A DNA stretch of 64,000 nt from Gordonia hankookensis (GCF_014673215.1 NZ_JACWMS010000002.1:1-64000), one strand, 5' to 3'. Shown: positions 44,304 through 53,946, counted from the stretch's first letter. The notes: generated from the sequence alone by a model not told the origin. Numbers and translations: made by a program.

Positions 44304-45851
44304 ATGACCAGGCAGGTACCGACCGAGCTCGCCGAGAAGTACGTCGCCAACGGGTGGTGGACGGACGAGACCCTCGGCGACCTGCTCAGGGACGGTCTGG
44401 CGGCATCCCCCGATGCCCGCTTCCTGGTGCACTCGGCAACCCGCCCCTGGTCGGGGACCTTTCGCGACGTCGAGATCGTGGCGCGACGGCTGGCGGCCGG
44501 ATTGCGCAGGCGGGGTGTGGGACCCGGCGATGTCGTCGCATTCCAGCTGCCGAACTCGATGGAGGCCGCTGCGGTGTTCTGGGCGTCGGCCTTTCTCGGT
44601 GCGGCGGTCGTGCCGATCGTGCATTTCTATGGACGCAAAGAGGTTTCCTACATTCTCGGCGAGGTGACACCGAAGGTCTTCATCACGCCCATGAGTTTCG
44701 GGCGGATCACCTATGACCTGTCCGTGTGCGCCGACGTCCCGATCGTCGGGGTGATCGACAAGGACTTCACCGACCTCCTCGACGACGAGCCGCTGGCAGG
44801 CGTCCTCCCGGTGGATCCGTCCACCTGCGCACTCATCGCGTTCACCTCCGGCACCACGACCAACCCCAAAGGTGTTCTGCACAGCCATCGCTCACTGGTC
44901 CACGAGACGCGCCAGCTCTCCGCGATGTACCCCGATGACCGTGGCCGACAGCTCACCGCGGCACCGGTCGGGCATTTCATCGGAATGATCAACGCCTTCC
45001 TCATCCCGGTCCTCGACGGCACCGACGTCAATCTCGCCGACGTCTGGGATCCCGGCGATGCCTTGCGTCTAATGCGGGCCGAGAACGTCACAGTGGGCGG
45101 CGGCGCGACGTACTACATGACGAGCCTGATAGATCACCCCGACTTCACCGAATCCGATGTGCCCCACATGAAGTACGCGGGCCTCGGCGGATCGTCTGTT
45201 CCGGCGGCGATCACCACACGGCTGGCCGCACTCGGCATCACGGTGTTCCGTTCCTACGGCAGCACCGAGCACCCGTCGATCACCGGTTCGCACCCCAGCG
45301 CCGCGGAGGACAAGCGCCTCTACACCGACGGTCGGCCACTGCCCGGGGTCGAGATCCGGCTCGGCGAGGACGGCGAGATCCTCAGCCGCGGACCGGATCT
45401 CTGCATGGGATACACCGACGCGGACCTCACTGCCCACATGTTCGACGACGACGGCTGGTATCACACCGGGGACATCGGCGTCCTCGACGAGGACGGCTAC
45501 CTCAGCATCACCGACCGCAAATCCGACATCATCATCCGCGGTGGCGAGAACATCAGCGCCCTCGAGGTCGAGGATGCCCTGCTCGGGATGGACGTCGTGG
45601 CCGACGCCGCCGTAGTCGCGGTTCCCGACGACCGGCTCGGCGAACGCGCCGCCGCCGTCGTGCGAGTCCATCCCGATCGAGGCTCCCCCACCATCGAGGA
45701 CCTCCGCGTCCACCTGGCCGCGGTCGGTCTGGCCAAGCAGAAATGGCCCGAAGAGGTCCACGTGGTCGACGACTTCCCCCGCACCGCCAGCGGCAAGGTG
45801 CAGAAATTCCGAATCCGCACGGCATTGCACGATGCACGTTCAGGAGAATAG
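44304..45851 (+). CDS. Acyl-CoA synthetase (AMP-forming), cyclohexanecarboxylate/benzoate-like
   Basis: 515 aa AMP-forming ligase. P-loop FTSGTTTNPKG (180-190), the A5 motif YGSTEHPSITG, the hinge GWYHTGDIG and the final Lys in RTASGKVQKF are all present. It activates a carboxylic acid to its CoA thioester for the cluster; the class resembles cyclic-acid and aromatic-acid ligases more than long-chain FadDs. ATG 44304 is preceded by GGGGG. Its stop codon lies inside operator 2. Confidence 0.9.
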   Translation: MTRQVPTELAEKYVANGWWTDETLGDLLRDGLAASPDARFLVHSATRPWSGTFRDVEIVARRLAAGLRRRGVGPGDVVAFQLPNSMEAAAVFWASAFLGAAVVPIVHFYGRKEVSYILGEVTPKVFITPMSFGRITYDLSVCADVPIVGVIDKDFTDLLDDEPLAGVLPVDPSTCALIAFTSGTTTNPKGVLHSHRSLVHETRQLSAMYPDDRGRQLTAAPVGHFIGMINAFLIPVLDGTDVNLADVWDPGDALRLMRAENVTVGGGATYYMTSLIDHPDFTESDVPHMKYAGLGGSSVPAAITTRLAALGITVFRSYGSTEHPSITGSHPSAAEDKRLYTDGRPLPGVEIRLGEDGEILSRGPDLCMGYTDADLTAHMFDDDGWYHTGDIGVLDEDGYLSITDRKSDIIIRGGENISALEVEDALLGMDVVADAAVVAVPDDRLGERAAAVVRVHPDRGSPTIEDLRVHLAAVGLAKQKWPEEVHVVDDFPRTASGKVQKFRIRTALHDARSGE

Positions 45852-45858
45852 TATTCTC
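45844..45858. promoter_or_regulatory. Cluster operator 2 (GAGAAT-AGT-ATTCTC)
   Basis: A perfect inverted repeat with 6-bp arms. It overlaps the CoA ligase stop codon (TAG 45849-45851) and lies 24 bp before the amidohydrolase start, giving that gene its own regulated promoter inside the operon. Confidence 0.7.
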
Positions 45859-45882
45859 GAAAGTAGCAAAGGAGAGTTTCAC

Positions 45883-47064
45883 ATGTCACCGAGCCAGCTG
45901 CCTTACCCGCTGTTCGACGCGGACAACCATCTGTACGAGACCAAGGAGGCGCTCACCAAGTTCCTGCCAGACAAGTACAAGAAGGCCATCCAGTACGTCG
46001 AGGTCGAGGGCCGCACCAAGATCGCCATCCGTGGCCAGATCAGCGAGTACATCCCCAACCCGACCTTCGACGTGGTCGCACGGCCGGGTGCCATGGAGGA
46101 TTACTTCAAGAACGGCAATCCCGAGGGAAAGAGCAAGCGGGAGATCTTCGGTAAGCCGATCAAGGCGATCCCCGCCTTCCGCGAGCCCGCACCGCGGCTC
46201 GAGCTGATGGACGAACTCAAGATCGACCGCACCCTGATGTTCCCGACGCTGGCGAGCCTCGTCGAGGAGCGCATGCGCGACAATCCGGAACTGATCCACG
46301 CGGTTGTCCACTCCCTCAACCAGTGGCTCTACGAGACATGGTCGTTCAACTACAAGGAGCGCATTTTCACCGTCCCGGTGATCAGCCTCCCGATTGTCGA
46401 CAAGGCGATCGAGGAACTCGAATGGTGCGTCGAGCGTGGCGCCAAGGCGATCCTGGTCCGGCCCGCACCGGTGCCCGGTTTCAAGGGTCTGCGGTCGTTC
46501 GCACTGCCGGAGTTCGACCCGTTCTGGAAGCGGGTCGTCGAACTCGACGTGCTCGTCACCCAGCACTCGTCCGACAGCGGTTACGCCCGCTACAACCAGG
46601 ATTGGGAGGGCAGCGGCGAGGAGATGCTCCCCTTCGTGACGAACGCCTTCCGCATGGTCAGCGAATGGCGCCCGATCCAGGACGCCGTCTCCTCCTGGGT
46701 GTGCCATGGTGCGCTGCTGCGCTTCCCGGAGCTGCGGATCGCCGTGATCGAGAACGGTGCCAGCTGGCTGCCGCACGTGCTGCAGACACTGACCGACGTG
46801 TACAAGAAGGCTCCCGAGGGCTTCGGCATGCAGGACCCGGTGGCCGCCATCAAGAAGAGCATCCACGTCAGCCCGTTCTGGGAGGAGGACTTCAGCAAGC
46901 TGACCGCGCTGATCGGCGCCGAGCGCGTGCTGTTCGGTTCGGACTACCCGCATCCGGAAGGCCTTGCCGAGCCCACCACCTACATCAGCCACATCGAGCA
47001 CCTTCCGTTCGAGGACCAGAAGCTCGTGATGGGTGGCAACATGGCGCGGCTCCTGAAGGTATGA
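45883..47064 (+). CDS. Amidohydrolase 2 / ACMSD-like metal-dependent hydrolase
   Basis: 393 aa from ATG 45883, with AAAGGAGAG upstream. TIM-barrel amidohydrolase: the metal motif DADNH at 12-16, HSSDSG, and FGSDYPHPE near the C-terminus. Members include decarboxylases (ACMSD, gamma-resorcylate), hydratases and hydrolases, so the reaction could be decarboxylation or C-C/ring hydrolysis. It sits between two CoA ligases, which suggests ring or branch processing around the activated acid. Its stop overlaps the next ATG as ATGA. Confidence 0.85.
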   Translation: MSPSQLPYPLFDADNHLYETKEALTKFLPDKYKKAIQYVEVEGRTKIAIRGQISEYIPNPTFDVVARPGAMEDYFKNGNPEGKSKREIFGKPIKAIPAFREPAPRLELMDELKIDRTLMFPTLASLVEERMRDNPELIHAVVHSLNQWLYETWSFNYKERIFTVPVISLPIVDKAIEELEWCVERGAKAILVRPAPVPGFKGLRSFALPEFDPFWKRVVELDVLVTQHSSDSGYARYNQDWEGSGEEMLPFVTNAFRMVSEWRPIQDAVSSWVCHGALLRFPELRIAVIENGASWLPHVLQTLTDVYKKAPEGFGMQDPVAAIKKSIHVSPFWEEDFSKLTALIGAERVLFGSDYPHPEGLAEPTTYISHIEHLPFEDQKLVMGGNMARLLKV

Positions 47065-48491
47065 CCTGGAAGACCATCCCCGAGATGGTCCTGTCGTCGG
47101 CCGACCGCTTCGGCGATGCCGAAGCGGTCGTCGACGGGTCCCTGCGGCTCACATTCCGCGAAGTGGTTCATCGAATCCGCTGTGCAGCCGGATCATTTGC
47201 CGACATCGGAATCCACAAGGGCGACCGGGTCGCGATCTGGGCTCCCAACTCGGCCGAGTGGATCATCGCCGTCTTCGGGCTCCTGACGGCGGGCGGGACA
47301 TTGGTCCCGGTCAACACCCGCTACAAGCGCGACGAGGCCGCCGACATCATCACGCGCAGTGGAGCGAAGGCCGTGCTGGTCCAGAAGGATTTCCTCGGAA
47401 TCGACTTCGAGGTGCCGGCCGGCGTGTCGGTCATCGACATCAAGAGCGACTTCCTCTCCAGTGGAACGCCTTTCACGGCTTCTATCGGTCCGTCAGACAT
47501 CGCCGACATCATGTACACCTCCGGCACCACGGGTCGCCCCAAGGGTGTCATGATGAATCACGAACAGGTGCTGCGACTGTTCTCGGAATGGTGCGATCTG
47601 GCCGATCTCCGTGAAGGTGACCGATACCTGATCGTCAATCCGTTCTTCCACATGTTCGGTTACAAGGCGGGAATCGTCGCCTCCTTCATCCGTGGCGCGA
47701 CGATCCACCCCGTGCCCGTCCTCGACGTCGGACGGGTCCTCGACCTGATCGAGACCGAGAAGATCACCATGCTCCCGGGCCCGCCGACCCTGTATCAATC
47801 CTTGCTCTCGGCGAACGACGGTTCACGGGATCTCTCGTCATTACGCGCCGCGGTGACCGGATCCGCCGACATACCGGTCGATCTCATCCGCCGAATCCAC
47901 AACGAGCTCCCGTTCGAGACGATCATGACGGGTTACGGACTCACTGAGGCCGGCACCGTGACGGCATCCAGATCCGGCGACGCCTTCGATCAGATCGCGA
48001 CGACCGTCGGAACGCCCTGCGCTGACATCGAGATCCGCGTCGCAGACGACAGCGAGGTGCTCATCCGCGGCTACAACGTGATGCAGGGCTACCTCGACGA
48101 CCCGGATGCGACCGCCGAAGCCATCGACGTCGACGGGTGGTTGCACACCGGCGATCTCGGCGAGATCGTCGAGGGGGGGAGATTGCGGATCGTCGGGCGC
48201 AAGAAGGACATGTTCATCGTCGGCGGCTTCAACGCGTACCCCGCCGAGATCGAGAGCTACCTACTCGAACATCCCGCGGTCGACCAGGTCGCGGTGATCG
48301 GGGTTCCCGACGAGCGCCTGGGCCAGGTGGGCAAGGCGTTCGTGGTCGCGGCCGCCCCGGTCACCGAGGGCCAGCTCGTCGAGTGGAGTCGCACACGGAT
48401 GGCGGGCTTCAAGGCACCGCGCACGATCACCTTCGTCGATCGGTTACCCGTCAATGCCACCGGAAAGGTGATGAAGAGCGAGCTCCGCTGA
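47061..48491 (+). CDS. Acyl-CoA synthetase, FadD3-like
   Basis: 476 aa AMP-forming ligase. P-loop TSGTTGRPKG (153-162), A5 segment TGYGLTEAGTV, hinge GWLHTGDLG and catalytic K469 in NATGKV. It resembles FadD3, which activates the CD-ring acid HIP in cholesterol breakdown, sharing the order and wording of RYLIVNPFFHMFGYKAG. A cyclic or branched acid substrate is the likely reading. Four-base overlap with the amidohydrolase; a repeat element follows before the convergent thiolase. Confidence 0.88.
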   Translation: MTWKTIPEMVLSSADRFGDAEAVVDGSLRLTFREVVHRIRCAAGSFADIGIHKGDRVAIWAPNSAEWIIAVFGLLTAGGTLVPVNTRYKRDEAADIITRSGAKAVLVQKDFLGIDFEVPAGVSVIDIKSDFLSSGTPFTASIGPSDIADIMYTSGTTGRPKGVMMNHEQVLRLFSEWCDLADLREGDRYLIVNPFFHMFGYKAGIVASFIRGATIHPVPVLDVGRVLDLIETEKITMLPGPPTLYQSLLSANDGSRDLSSLRAAVTGSADIPVDLIRRIHNELPFETIMTGYGLTEAGTVTASRSGDAFDQIATTVGTPCADIEIRVADDSEVLIRGYNVMQGYLDDPDATAEAIDVDGWLHTGDLGEIVEGGRLRIVGRKKDMFIVGGFNAYPAEIESYLLEHPAVDQVAVIGVPDERLGQVGKAFVVAAAPVTEGQLVEWSRTRMAGFKAPRTITFVDRLPVNATGKVMKSELR

Positions 48492-48509
48492 GCACCACCT
48501 CTCGAATGG

Positions 48510-48697
48510 TCTCGATACGCCACTCACTCCGTTCGCGACTACTCGACCGGCGAGACCCCACCCGCCAGACGACCACTCGACCGGCAAGAACCCCACCCGC
48601 CGGACGACCACCCGACCAGCAAGAACCCCACCCGCCGGGCGGCTACTCCCGCCGATCGAGTAGGCACCGAGCCGCCAGGCGAGGCGCCGTATCGAGA
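48510..48697. repeat. Palindromic intergenic repeat, copy B
   Basis: Bounded by TCTCGATACGC and GTATCGAGA, with ACTCACTCCGTTCGC and CTACTCGA next to the left edge exactly as in copy A at 35370. Internally it holds about three degenerate tandem units of roughly 34 bp (CCCCACCCGCC core). It fills the gap between convergent CoA ligase and thiolase genes, 48492-48715. No gene here. Confidence 0.82.
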
Positions 48698-48715
48698 TCA
48701 CCGGGGACCGAGGCG

Positions 48716-49873
48716 TCACGCCGGACCACGCAGGATCGTCACCGCCGCGACAGATGTCGGGCCACCGACGTTGTGCGCCAAACCTATCCGCGCGCCGTCG
48801 ACCTGATTCACCGCCGAGCCCCGGAGTTGTTCGAACAGCTCCACACACTGGCCGATGCCGGTCGCACCCGGTGGATGCCCTTTGGACTTCAGACCCCCAC
48901 TGGTGTTCACCGGAAGGGAGCCCCCGATCGTCGTGTCGCCCGCTTCGAGGAGCTTGTATCCCTCGAACCGGTTGGCGAAGCCCAGATCCTCATAGCTGAT
49001 GAGCTCGATGCCGGTGAAGAAGTCATGGACCTCGGCGACGTCGACGTCGGCCGGGGTCACTCCGGCCATGGCGAACGCCCGCTGCGCGGCCCGCACCGTT
49101 GCGGGGAAGGTCGTCAGGTCGGTCTTGTGCTGGTGCATCATCGAATCCAGCCCGAGGCCCACCCCGGCCACCCACACGGGGCGGCTGGTGTAGCGGTCGG
49201 CGATGTCTTCGGATACCAGGATCATCGCGGCGGCGCCGTCGCTCAGCGGTGCGCAATCGTAGACACTGAACGGTTCGACCACGGTGGGCGCCGACAACGC
49301 TTGCTCTGCGGTGATCTCGAACTGCAGCCTGGCCTTGGGATTGTTGGCGCCGTGCCGATGGTTCTTGACCGCGACCATCGCCAGATGTTCGCGGGTGGCA
49401 GGCGATTCGTGAAAGTACCGGTTGACGTGCAGTGCGACGCCGGCCGGGGCGACGAGGCCCAGTGGATACTCCCACGCCATGTCGCGGGAGATCGCCTCCC
49501 ACTCCCAGACCACGTTCTTCGACGCGGTCTCGCGCAGCTTGTCGGCGCCGGCGACCAGCGCCACGTCCACCGCACCAGACCCGATGGCGTACACCGCGTT
49601 GCGGATCGCGTCGTTGCCGGTGGCACAAGAGTTCTCCACCCGGGTCACCGGGATCCCCTCGATGCCGAGGGAATCGGCCACGATGCCCGATGCGAAACCA
49701 TCAGTCGCACCCACCGCTCCGAACCACGCGGCCTCGATGTCGTGCTTGTCGATCCCCTTGTCCACCGACGCAACGCAATCCGCGAACGCCATCGGGACGA
49801 GATCCTTGACACCGAGCGCGAAATGCTCCGCGAACGGTGTCATTCCGGCCCCGACGACCGCGACGCGCCTCAT
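48716..49873 (-). CDS. SCP-x-type thiolase (acetyl-CoA acetyltransferase / lipid-transfer-protein family)
   Basis: 385 aa. Catalytic C83 in ENSCATG is present; KGHPPGATG holds the active His, and the C-terminal NVGG replaces the second Cys of classical thiolases, as in SCP-x/Ltp enzymes. It cleaves a beta-ketoacyl-CoA. The ATG overlaps the stop of the degenerate synthase-OB gene (ATGA), so the two products probably form a complex, as thiolase-DUF35 pairs do. End of the ALDH operon. Confidence 0.87.
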   Translation of the reverse strand: MRRVAVVGAGMTPFAEHFALGVKDLVPMAFADCVASVDKGIDKHDIEAAWFGAVGATDGFASGIVADSLGIEGIPVTRVENSCATGNDAIRNAVYAIGSGAVDVALVAGADKLRETASKNVVWEWEAISRDMAWEYPLGLVAPAGVALHVNRYFHESPATREHLAMVAVKNHRHGANNPKARLQFEITAEQALSAPTVVEPFSVYDCAPLSDGAAAMILVSEDIADRYTSRPVWVAGVGLGLDSMMHQHKTDLTTFPATVRAAQRAFAMAGVTPADVDVAEVHDFFTGIELISYEDLGFANRFEGYKLLEAGDTTIGGSLPVNTSGGLKSKGHPPGATGIGQCVELFEQLRGSAVNQVDGARIGLAHNVGGPTSVAAVTILRGPA

Positions 49874-51042
49874 GCTGCCACCTCTTCGGGTTCGAAGGCG
49901 TATCCGTAGTCGGGCACGCCGGATCGGATGGCCAGACGACGCAGAACGAGCCGTCCCCGATCTCCGATACCCACGAGTCCCACGTGGGCACCGGCCACCT
50001 TCACCAGCGCGCGGACACCCACGTCGTCGAGCTCGACGAGGACGAGGGAGTAGGGCGATGGCAGGCCCGGCACCGGAACGTGCACGGTCGCCTCGGAGTA
50101 CACCACGCCTGCGCGCGGCAGCGGGACGAGTTCGTAGTCGGTGCGCAGGGCCCCGTCGGCACCCACGTGATAGCGCGGCGGAAAGTCGAGTGTCTCACTG
50201 TCGGCGAACTTCCCGGCCTCCCACCGCACCTTGGCCTCGAAGGCCCGCTCGTACGCGGCCAGCGAGATGCGTAGTTCGTCATCGGAGGCGACCGGTTCCT
50301 CCGATTTCGAACGTGGCGGCTGCTCGCGCCGAGAGACCATGACCTCGGCGGCGGTCACCGAGATCCCGGACAGACTCGCCTGTTCGACAGCGACGAGACT
50401 GCCCGACACCTGCTGCTCGGCCATCGCGGCCAGCGCGAACAGACCCGAGCTGGCACCGAGCGTCGGGACTTCCGCATCGACCTCGGCAAGCCGCGCGGCC
50501 GCCTTGCGGTCGACCCCGGCCACCACCGTCGGCTTCTCCAGCCACGACGCCGCCAACGACGCGACCAGCCCGCGGTCGTGCAGCAATCGCGGGTCACCGT
50601 AGTCGTGGACGGCCCCCGTGGTGTTACGGGTACGCACCGGCAGGCTGCGCGCCACCCGTGCGCTGGTCCGGACATTCAGACCACGATCGGCGGTCAACAC
50701 CGCTGCGGCACCGGCAGGTTCGAGATCGACACCGATCACCAGCGTGCGTGAGCGGGCCGAGCTCAGCGCATCCAGCGTCGCCGGTGCACCACCGAGACGC
50801 TCGGTCACCTCGAGTTCCGGGTCCAGGTCGAGGCCTGCCAACAGGACCGCCGCGTTGCTGCTGTCCGTGAGCGGAAGGTCTCGGCTGACCAGCACCACCG
50901 ATTCCACCGAAGCACCACCGCTCAGTGCGGCCCGTCCGGCCTCCACAGCCAGTGTGATGGCGTCCTCGTCGTCACCGGCGACGCGGTGGTCGACAACACC
51001 CCAACACGGGAGATAGGTTCCGATGGAGGTGATGTTCGGCAT
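49870..51042 (-). CDS. HMG-CoA-synthase-like domain fused to an OB-fold (DUF35) domain, both degenerate
   Basis: 390 aa. The N-terminal two-thirds resemble HMG-CoA synthase/KAS III (INITSIGTYLP at the start, later GASSGLFALAAMAEQ), but the catalytic Cys position, in EVTERLGGAPATL around 79-90, holds no Cys; C13 is the only Cys in the protein. The C-terminal part (about 265-390) is a DUF35 OB fold whose usual Zn-ribbon cysteines are absent (WEAGKFADSETLDFPPRY). It is therefore likely a structural or acyl-channelling partner of the neighbouring thiolase, not an independent enzyme. Coupled downstream to that thiolase, 12 bp after the CoA-transferase. Confidence 0.78.
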   Translation of the reverse strand: MPNITSIGTYLPCWGVVDHRVAGDDEDAITLAVEAGRAALSGGASVESVVLVSRDLPLTDSSNAAVLLAGLDLDPELEVTERLGGAPATLDALSSARSRTLVIGVDLEPAGAAAVLTADRGLNVRTSARVARSLPVRTRNTTGAVHDYGDPRLLHDRGLVASLAASWLEKPTVVAGVDRKAAARLAEVDAEVPTLGASSGLFALAAMAEQQVSGSLVAVEQASLSGISVTAAEVMVSRREQPPRSKSEEPVASDDELRISLAAYERAFEAKVRWEAGKFADSETLDFPPRYHVGADGALRTDYELVPLPRAGVVYSEATVHVPVPGLPSPYSLVLVELDDVGVRALVKVAGAHVGLVGIGDRGRLVLRRLAIRSGVPDYGYAFEPEEVAA

Positions 51043-51054
51043 CGTCTGCTCCCG

Positions 51055-52260
51055 TCAGGTGACCGCGCCCGCGGTCTTCAATTCGATGATGCGGTCCCAG
51101 TCCATCCCGAGTTCCTGGAGGATGTCGTCGGTGTCCTCGGCGAATCCTGGCGCGGCCGTGACCGACGACGCCTCGACGTCGAACTGGACGGGGTTGCCCA
51201 CCAGTTCGAGGTCACCCGCGTTCACGATGTAGTCGTTGGCACGGATCTGCGGGTCGTCACCGACCTGCCGCGAATCCTGCACCGGGGCCCACGGCCCCGC
51301 GAGGGTCGCAAATCGTTCCGTCCAGTCTGCGAGAGTGCGCTCGGCGATGATCTCCCGCAGGATCGCCACTGCTTCGGACGTGTTCTCCGCCAACAGTTCT
51401 GCGCTGGTGAACCGCGGGTCCTCGGCGAGCTCCGGATGCTCGACGTGTTTGCACACGTCGGGCCAGAACTTCGCGGCCTGCAGCATGACGAAGGAGATGT
51501 AGCGGTTGTCCGCCGTCTTGTAGAGTCCCGACAGCGGATTGGTCGGCGACCCATGGCCGCCTTGCGCCGGAGCCTCCATCGGCTTGTCGAGGTGCAGTGA
51601 GAGCGCCACGGTGTGACCCATCGACCACAGTCCGCTGCCCAGCAGAGAGACGTCGACCACCGACGGCTCTCCGGTCCGTTCCCGCTTGAGTAGCGCGGCC
51701 GCGATGCCGCCGGCGAGATTGGTCCCCGAGATCGTGTCGCCGAACGCCGGACCCGGCGGGCTGATGAGGCCCTCGGTGTCGGGCGGCGTCAGGGTCGCCG
51801 CGATGCCGCCGCGCGACCAGAAGGCGGTCATGTCGTAGCCGCCCTTGTCGGACTCGGCACCCCTCGGGCCGAGCGCACTGCCCCGCGCATAGACGATCGA
51901 CGGGTTCACCGCGCGGATGTCGTCGACGTCGATCCCGAACCGCGTGCGCGGACCGGGCAGAAAACTGGTCAGGAACACGTCGGCCTTGCGCACCAGTTCG
52001 TAGAGCACCTCGCGCCCCTCCGGACGTGACATGTCGATCCCGATGCTGCGCTTGCCCCGATTGGCATGCTCGACATTGGGATTGGGGTCGCCCTCGACGC
52101 GAAACGTGCCGGTCTGGCGCAGGCCGCGTTGCGGGTCACCGGTCACCGCGTGCTCGACCTTGATGACCTCGGCCCCCCATTCACGCAGAACCGCGCCTGC
52201 CGACGGCACGAACCCGTACATCGCGACCTCGAGGATGGTGAAACCCTCCAGCGGCCTCAC
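51055..52260 (-). CDS. CaiB/BaiF family CoA-transferase (class III)
   Basis: 401 aa. Class III CoA-transferase with catalytic D143 in GGYDMTAFWSRGG and the N-terminal RPLEGFTILEVAMYGFVPSAG. It moves CoA between carboxylates, giving an ATP-free way to activate the cluster's acid. GTG start overlapping the ALDH stop as GTGA. Substrates unknown; with two ligases already present it may recycle CoA from a product acid. Confidence 0.88.
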   Translation of the reverse strand: MRPLEGFTILEVAMYGFVPSAGAVLREWGAEVIKVEHAVTGDPQRGLRQTGTFRVEGDPNPNVEHANRGKRSIGIDMSRPEGREVLYELVRKADVFLTSFLPGPRTRFGIDVDDIRAVNPSIVYARGSALGPRGAESDKGGYDMTAFWSRGGIAATLTPPDTEGLISPPGPAFGDTISGTNLAGGIAAALLKRERTGEPSVVDVSLLGSGLWSMGHTVALSLHLDKPMEAPAQGGHGSPTNPLSGLYKTADNRYISFVMLQAAKFWPDVCKHVEHPELAEDPRFTSAELLAENTSEAVAILREIIAERTLADWTERFATLAGPWAPVQDSRQVGDDPQIRANDYIVNAGDLELVGNPVQFDVEASSVTAAPGFAEDTDDILQELGMDWDRIIELKTAGAVT

Positions 52261-53750
52261 GCTTCCACCGCCTCGGCGAAGGCCTTGATCTCGGTGAACT
52301 CGTGCAGACCTGCGACGCCCATCTCCCGGCCGATGCCGGATTCCTTGTACCCGCCGAACGGCACGTCGGCAGAGAAGTAGTTGCCGCCGTTGATGCTGAA
52401 CGTGCCCGTCCGGATCGCGCGGCCGACCGCCGCACCGCGGGCCGAGTCGGTGGTGAGAACGCCGCCCGACAACCCGTACCGCGAGTTGTTGGCGATCGCG
52501 ATGGCGTGTTCGTCGCCGTCGTGCGGGATCATCGCCAGTACCGGCCCGAAGACCTCTTCCTGCGCGATCTCGCTGTCGGGGTCGACGCCGGCGAGCAGTG
52601 TCGGCGCATAGAAGAAGCCGGGATCGATGCGCTGTCCGCCGCGTACCAACCGGGCGCCTGCCTCGACCGCACGCTGGACCAGGCCGTCGACCTTGTCGCG
52701 CTGTCGCTCGCTGATCAATGGGCCCATGTAGGTCTTGTCATCGGTCGGGTCTCCGACGGTCACGTGGTCGAGCATCGCCCCGACCATCTCCGCGAGCTGA
52801 TCGTGCTTGTCGCGCGGCACGATCAGCCGGGTGGTCAATGCGCAGCCCTGGCCCGCGTGGCTGCAGATCGTGAACGCCGCGAACTGGGCCGCCTTCATCA
52901 GATCCGCGTCGTCGAGGACGATGAGCGCCGATTTACCGCCCAGTTCGAGGAATACACGCTTCAACGAGCCCGCCGCATCGGCCATGATCTGCTTGCCGAC
53001 CGGTGTCGACCCGGTGAACGTGACGACGTCCACGTCGGGATGGGCCACCATCGTCTGTCCCACCTCGACCTTCGACGACGTGATGATGTTGACGACGCCT
53101 GCCGGGATGTCGGTGTGTTCGGCGATGATCTCGCCCAGCGCGAGCGTCACCAGCGGCGTGTCCGGAGCGCCCTTCAGCACGACGGTGCATCCGGCCGCCA
53201 ACGACGGCGCGAGCTTCGCCAGGGCCAATTGGTTCGGGTAGTTGTAGGCGATGATGGCGGCCACCACGCCCGCGGGTTCACGTTCGGTCCACCGACGGTG
53301 CTGCTGACCCCGGATCTCGATCTCACCGAGATCCTCGGTGAAGGAGTGGTTCTCGAGGAGATCGGCGTAGTAGCGGACGATCTCGATCGGCGCATCGAGC
53401 TGATTGCCCTTCGTGAGCATCTTGGTGGCGCCGACCTCGGCGATCGTCAGATCACGCAGTTCCTCGGCATGGGCGAGCAGAGCCTTGTGCAACTGATCGA
53501 GGCACCGCGCGCGGAGCGTGACGTCGGTCGCCCACCCGGACTTCTCGAACGCGGTACGAGCCGCGGCGATCGCCGCCGTCGCCTCGTCCACGCCGGCGTC
53601 CGGCGCCGAGCCCAGCACTTCCCCGGTCGCCGGGTTGATCGTCTCGAAGGTCGTCGCCGACGTGACGAGCTGTCCGTCGATCAGCAGTCGCTTCTGGATA
53701 CTGCCGGAAACCTGACTCGCATCGACCGCACTCGAGCCGCTGGTCGTCAT
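52257..53750 (-). CDS. Aldehyde dehydrogenase (NAD(P)-dependent)
   Basis: 497 aa from ATG 53750, with CCAGGA upstream. Catalytic C303 in GQGCALTTR and general base E269 in LELGGKS are intact, with cofactor motif FTGSTPVGKQI (245-255). It oxidises an aldehyde, likely the product of the mycofactocin-type alcohol dehydrogenases in the divergent operon, to the acid that the ligases or CaiB activate. Leads the operon ALDH-CaiB-synthase/OB-thiolase; operator 3 is 40 bp upstream. Confidence 0.92.
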   Translation of the reverse strand: MTTSGSSAVDASQVSGSIQKRLLIDGQLVTSATTFETINPATGEVLGSAPDAGVDEATAAIAAARTAFEKSGWATDVTLRARCLDQLHKALLAHAEELRDLTIAEVGATKMLTKGNQLDAPIEIVRYYADLLENHSFTEDLGEIEIRGQQHRRWTEREPAGVVAAIIAYNYPNQLALAKLAPSLAAGCTVVLKGAPDTPLVTLALGEIIAEHTDIPAGVVNIITSSKVEVGQTMVAHPDVDVVTFTGSTPVGKQIMADAAGSLKRVFLELGGKSALIVLDDADLMKAAQFAAFTICSHAGQGCALTTRLIVPRDKHDQLAEMVGAMLDHVTVGDPTDDKTYMGPLISERQRDKVDGLVQRAVEAGARLVRGGQRIDPGFFYAPTLLAGVDPDSEIAQEEVFGPVLAMIPHDGDEHAIAIANNSRYGLSGGVLTTDSARGAAVGRAIRTGTFSINGGNYFSADVPFGGYKESGIGREMGVAGLHEFTEIKAFAEAVEA

Positions 53751-53789
53751 CGTGTCCTGGGCCACCACACGCCCTCCCACTCCCTTGTT

Positions 53790-53804
53790 GAAAATGTCAT
53801 TCTC
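53790..53804. promoter_or_regulatory. Cluster operator 3 (minus strand GAGAATGACATTTTC)
   Basis: On the minus strand, GAGAAT-GAC-ATTTTC, one mismatch from the palindrome. It lies 40 bp upstream of the ALDH ATG. Confidence 0.55.
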
Positions 53805-53946
53805 GTATATGACTAACGTCACATTCGCATAGAATCACCGAGGACGCAAGGTCGCGAGGTGACCGAACGCTCCATCGCCGCCGAGGCCCCGAGTCGGCGT
53901 CCGGCGCCGGTCGAACCACTCGAACACTTGCCGATTACTGATTTCC

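Noticed and set aside
48492..48715. Coding continuation through the repeat region (long frame covering 48137-49909)
   Set aside because: It runs antisense to the thiolase and through tandem repeats, with no domain; the convergent gene ends fit better.
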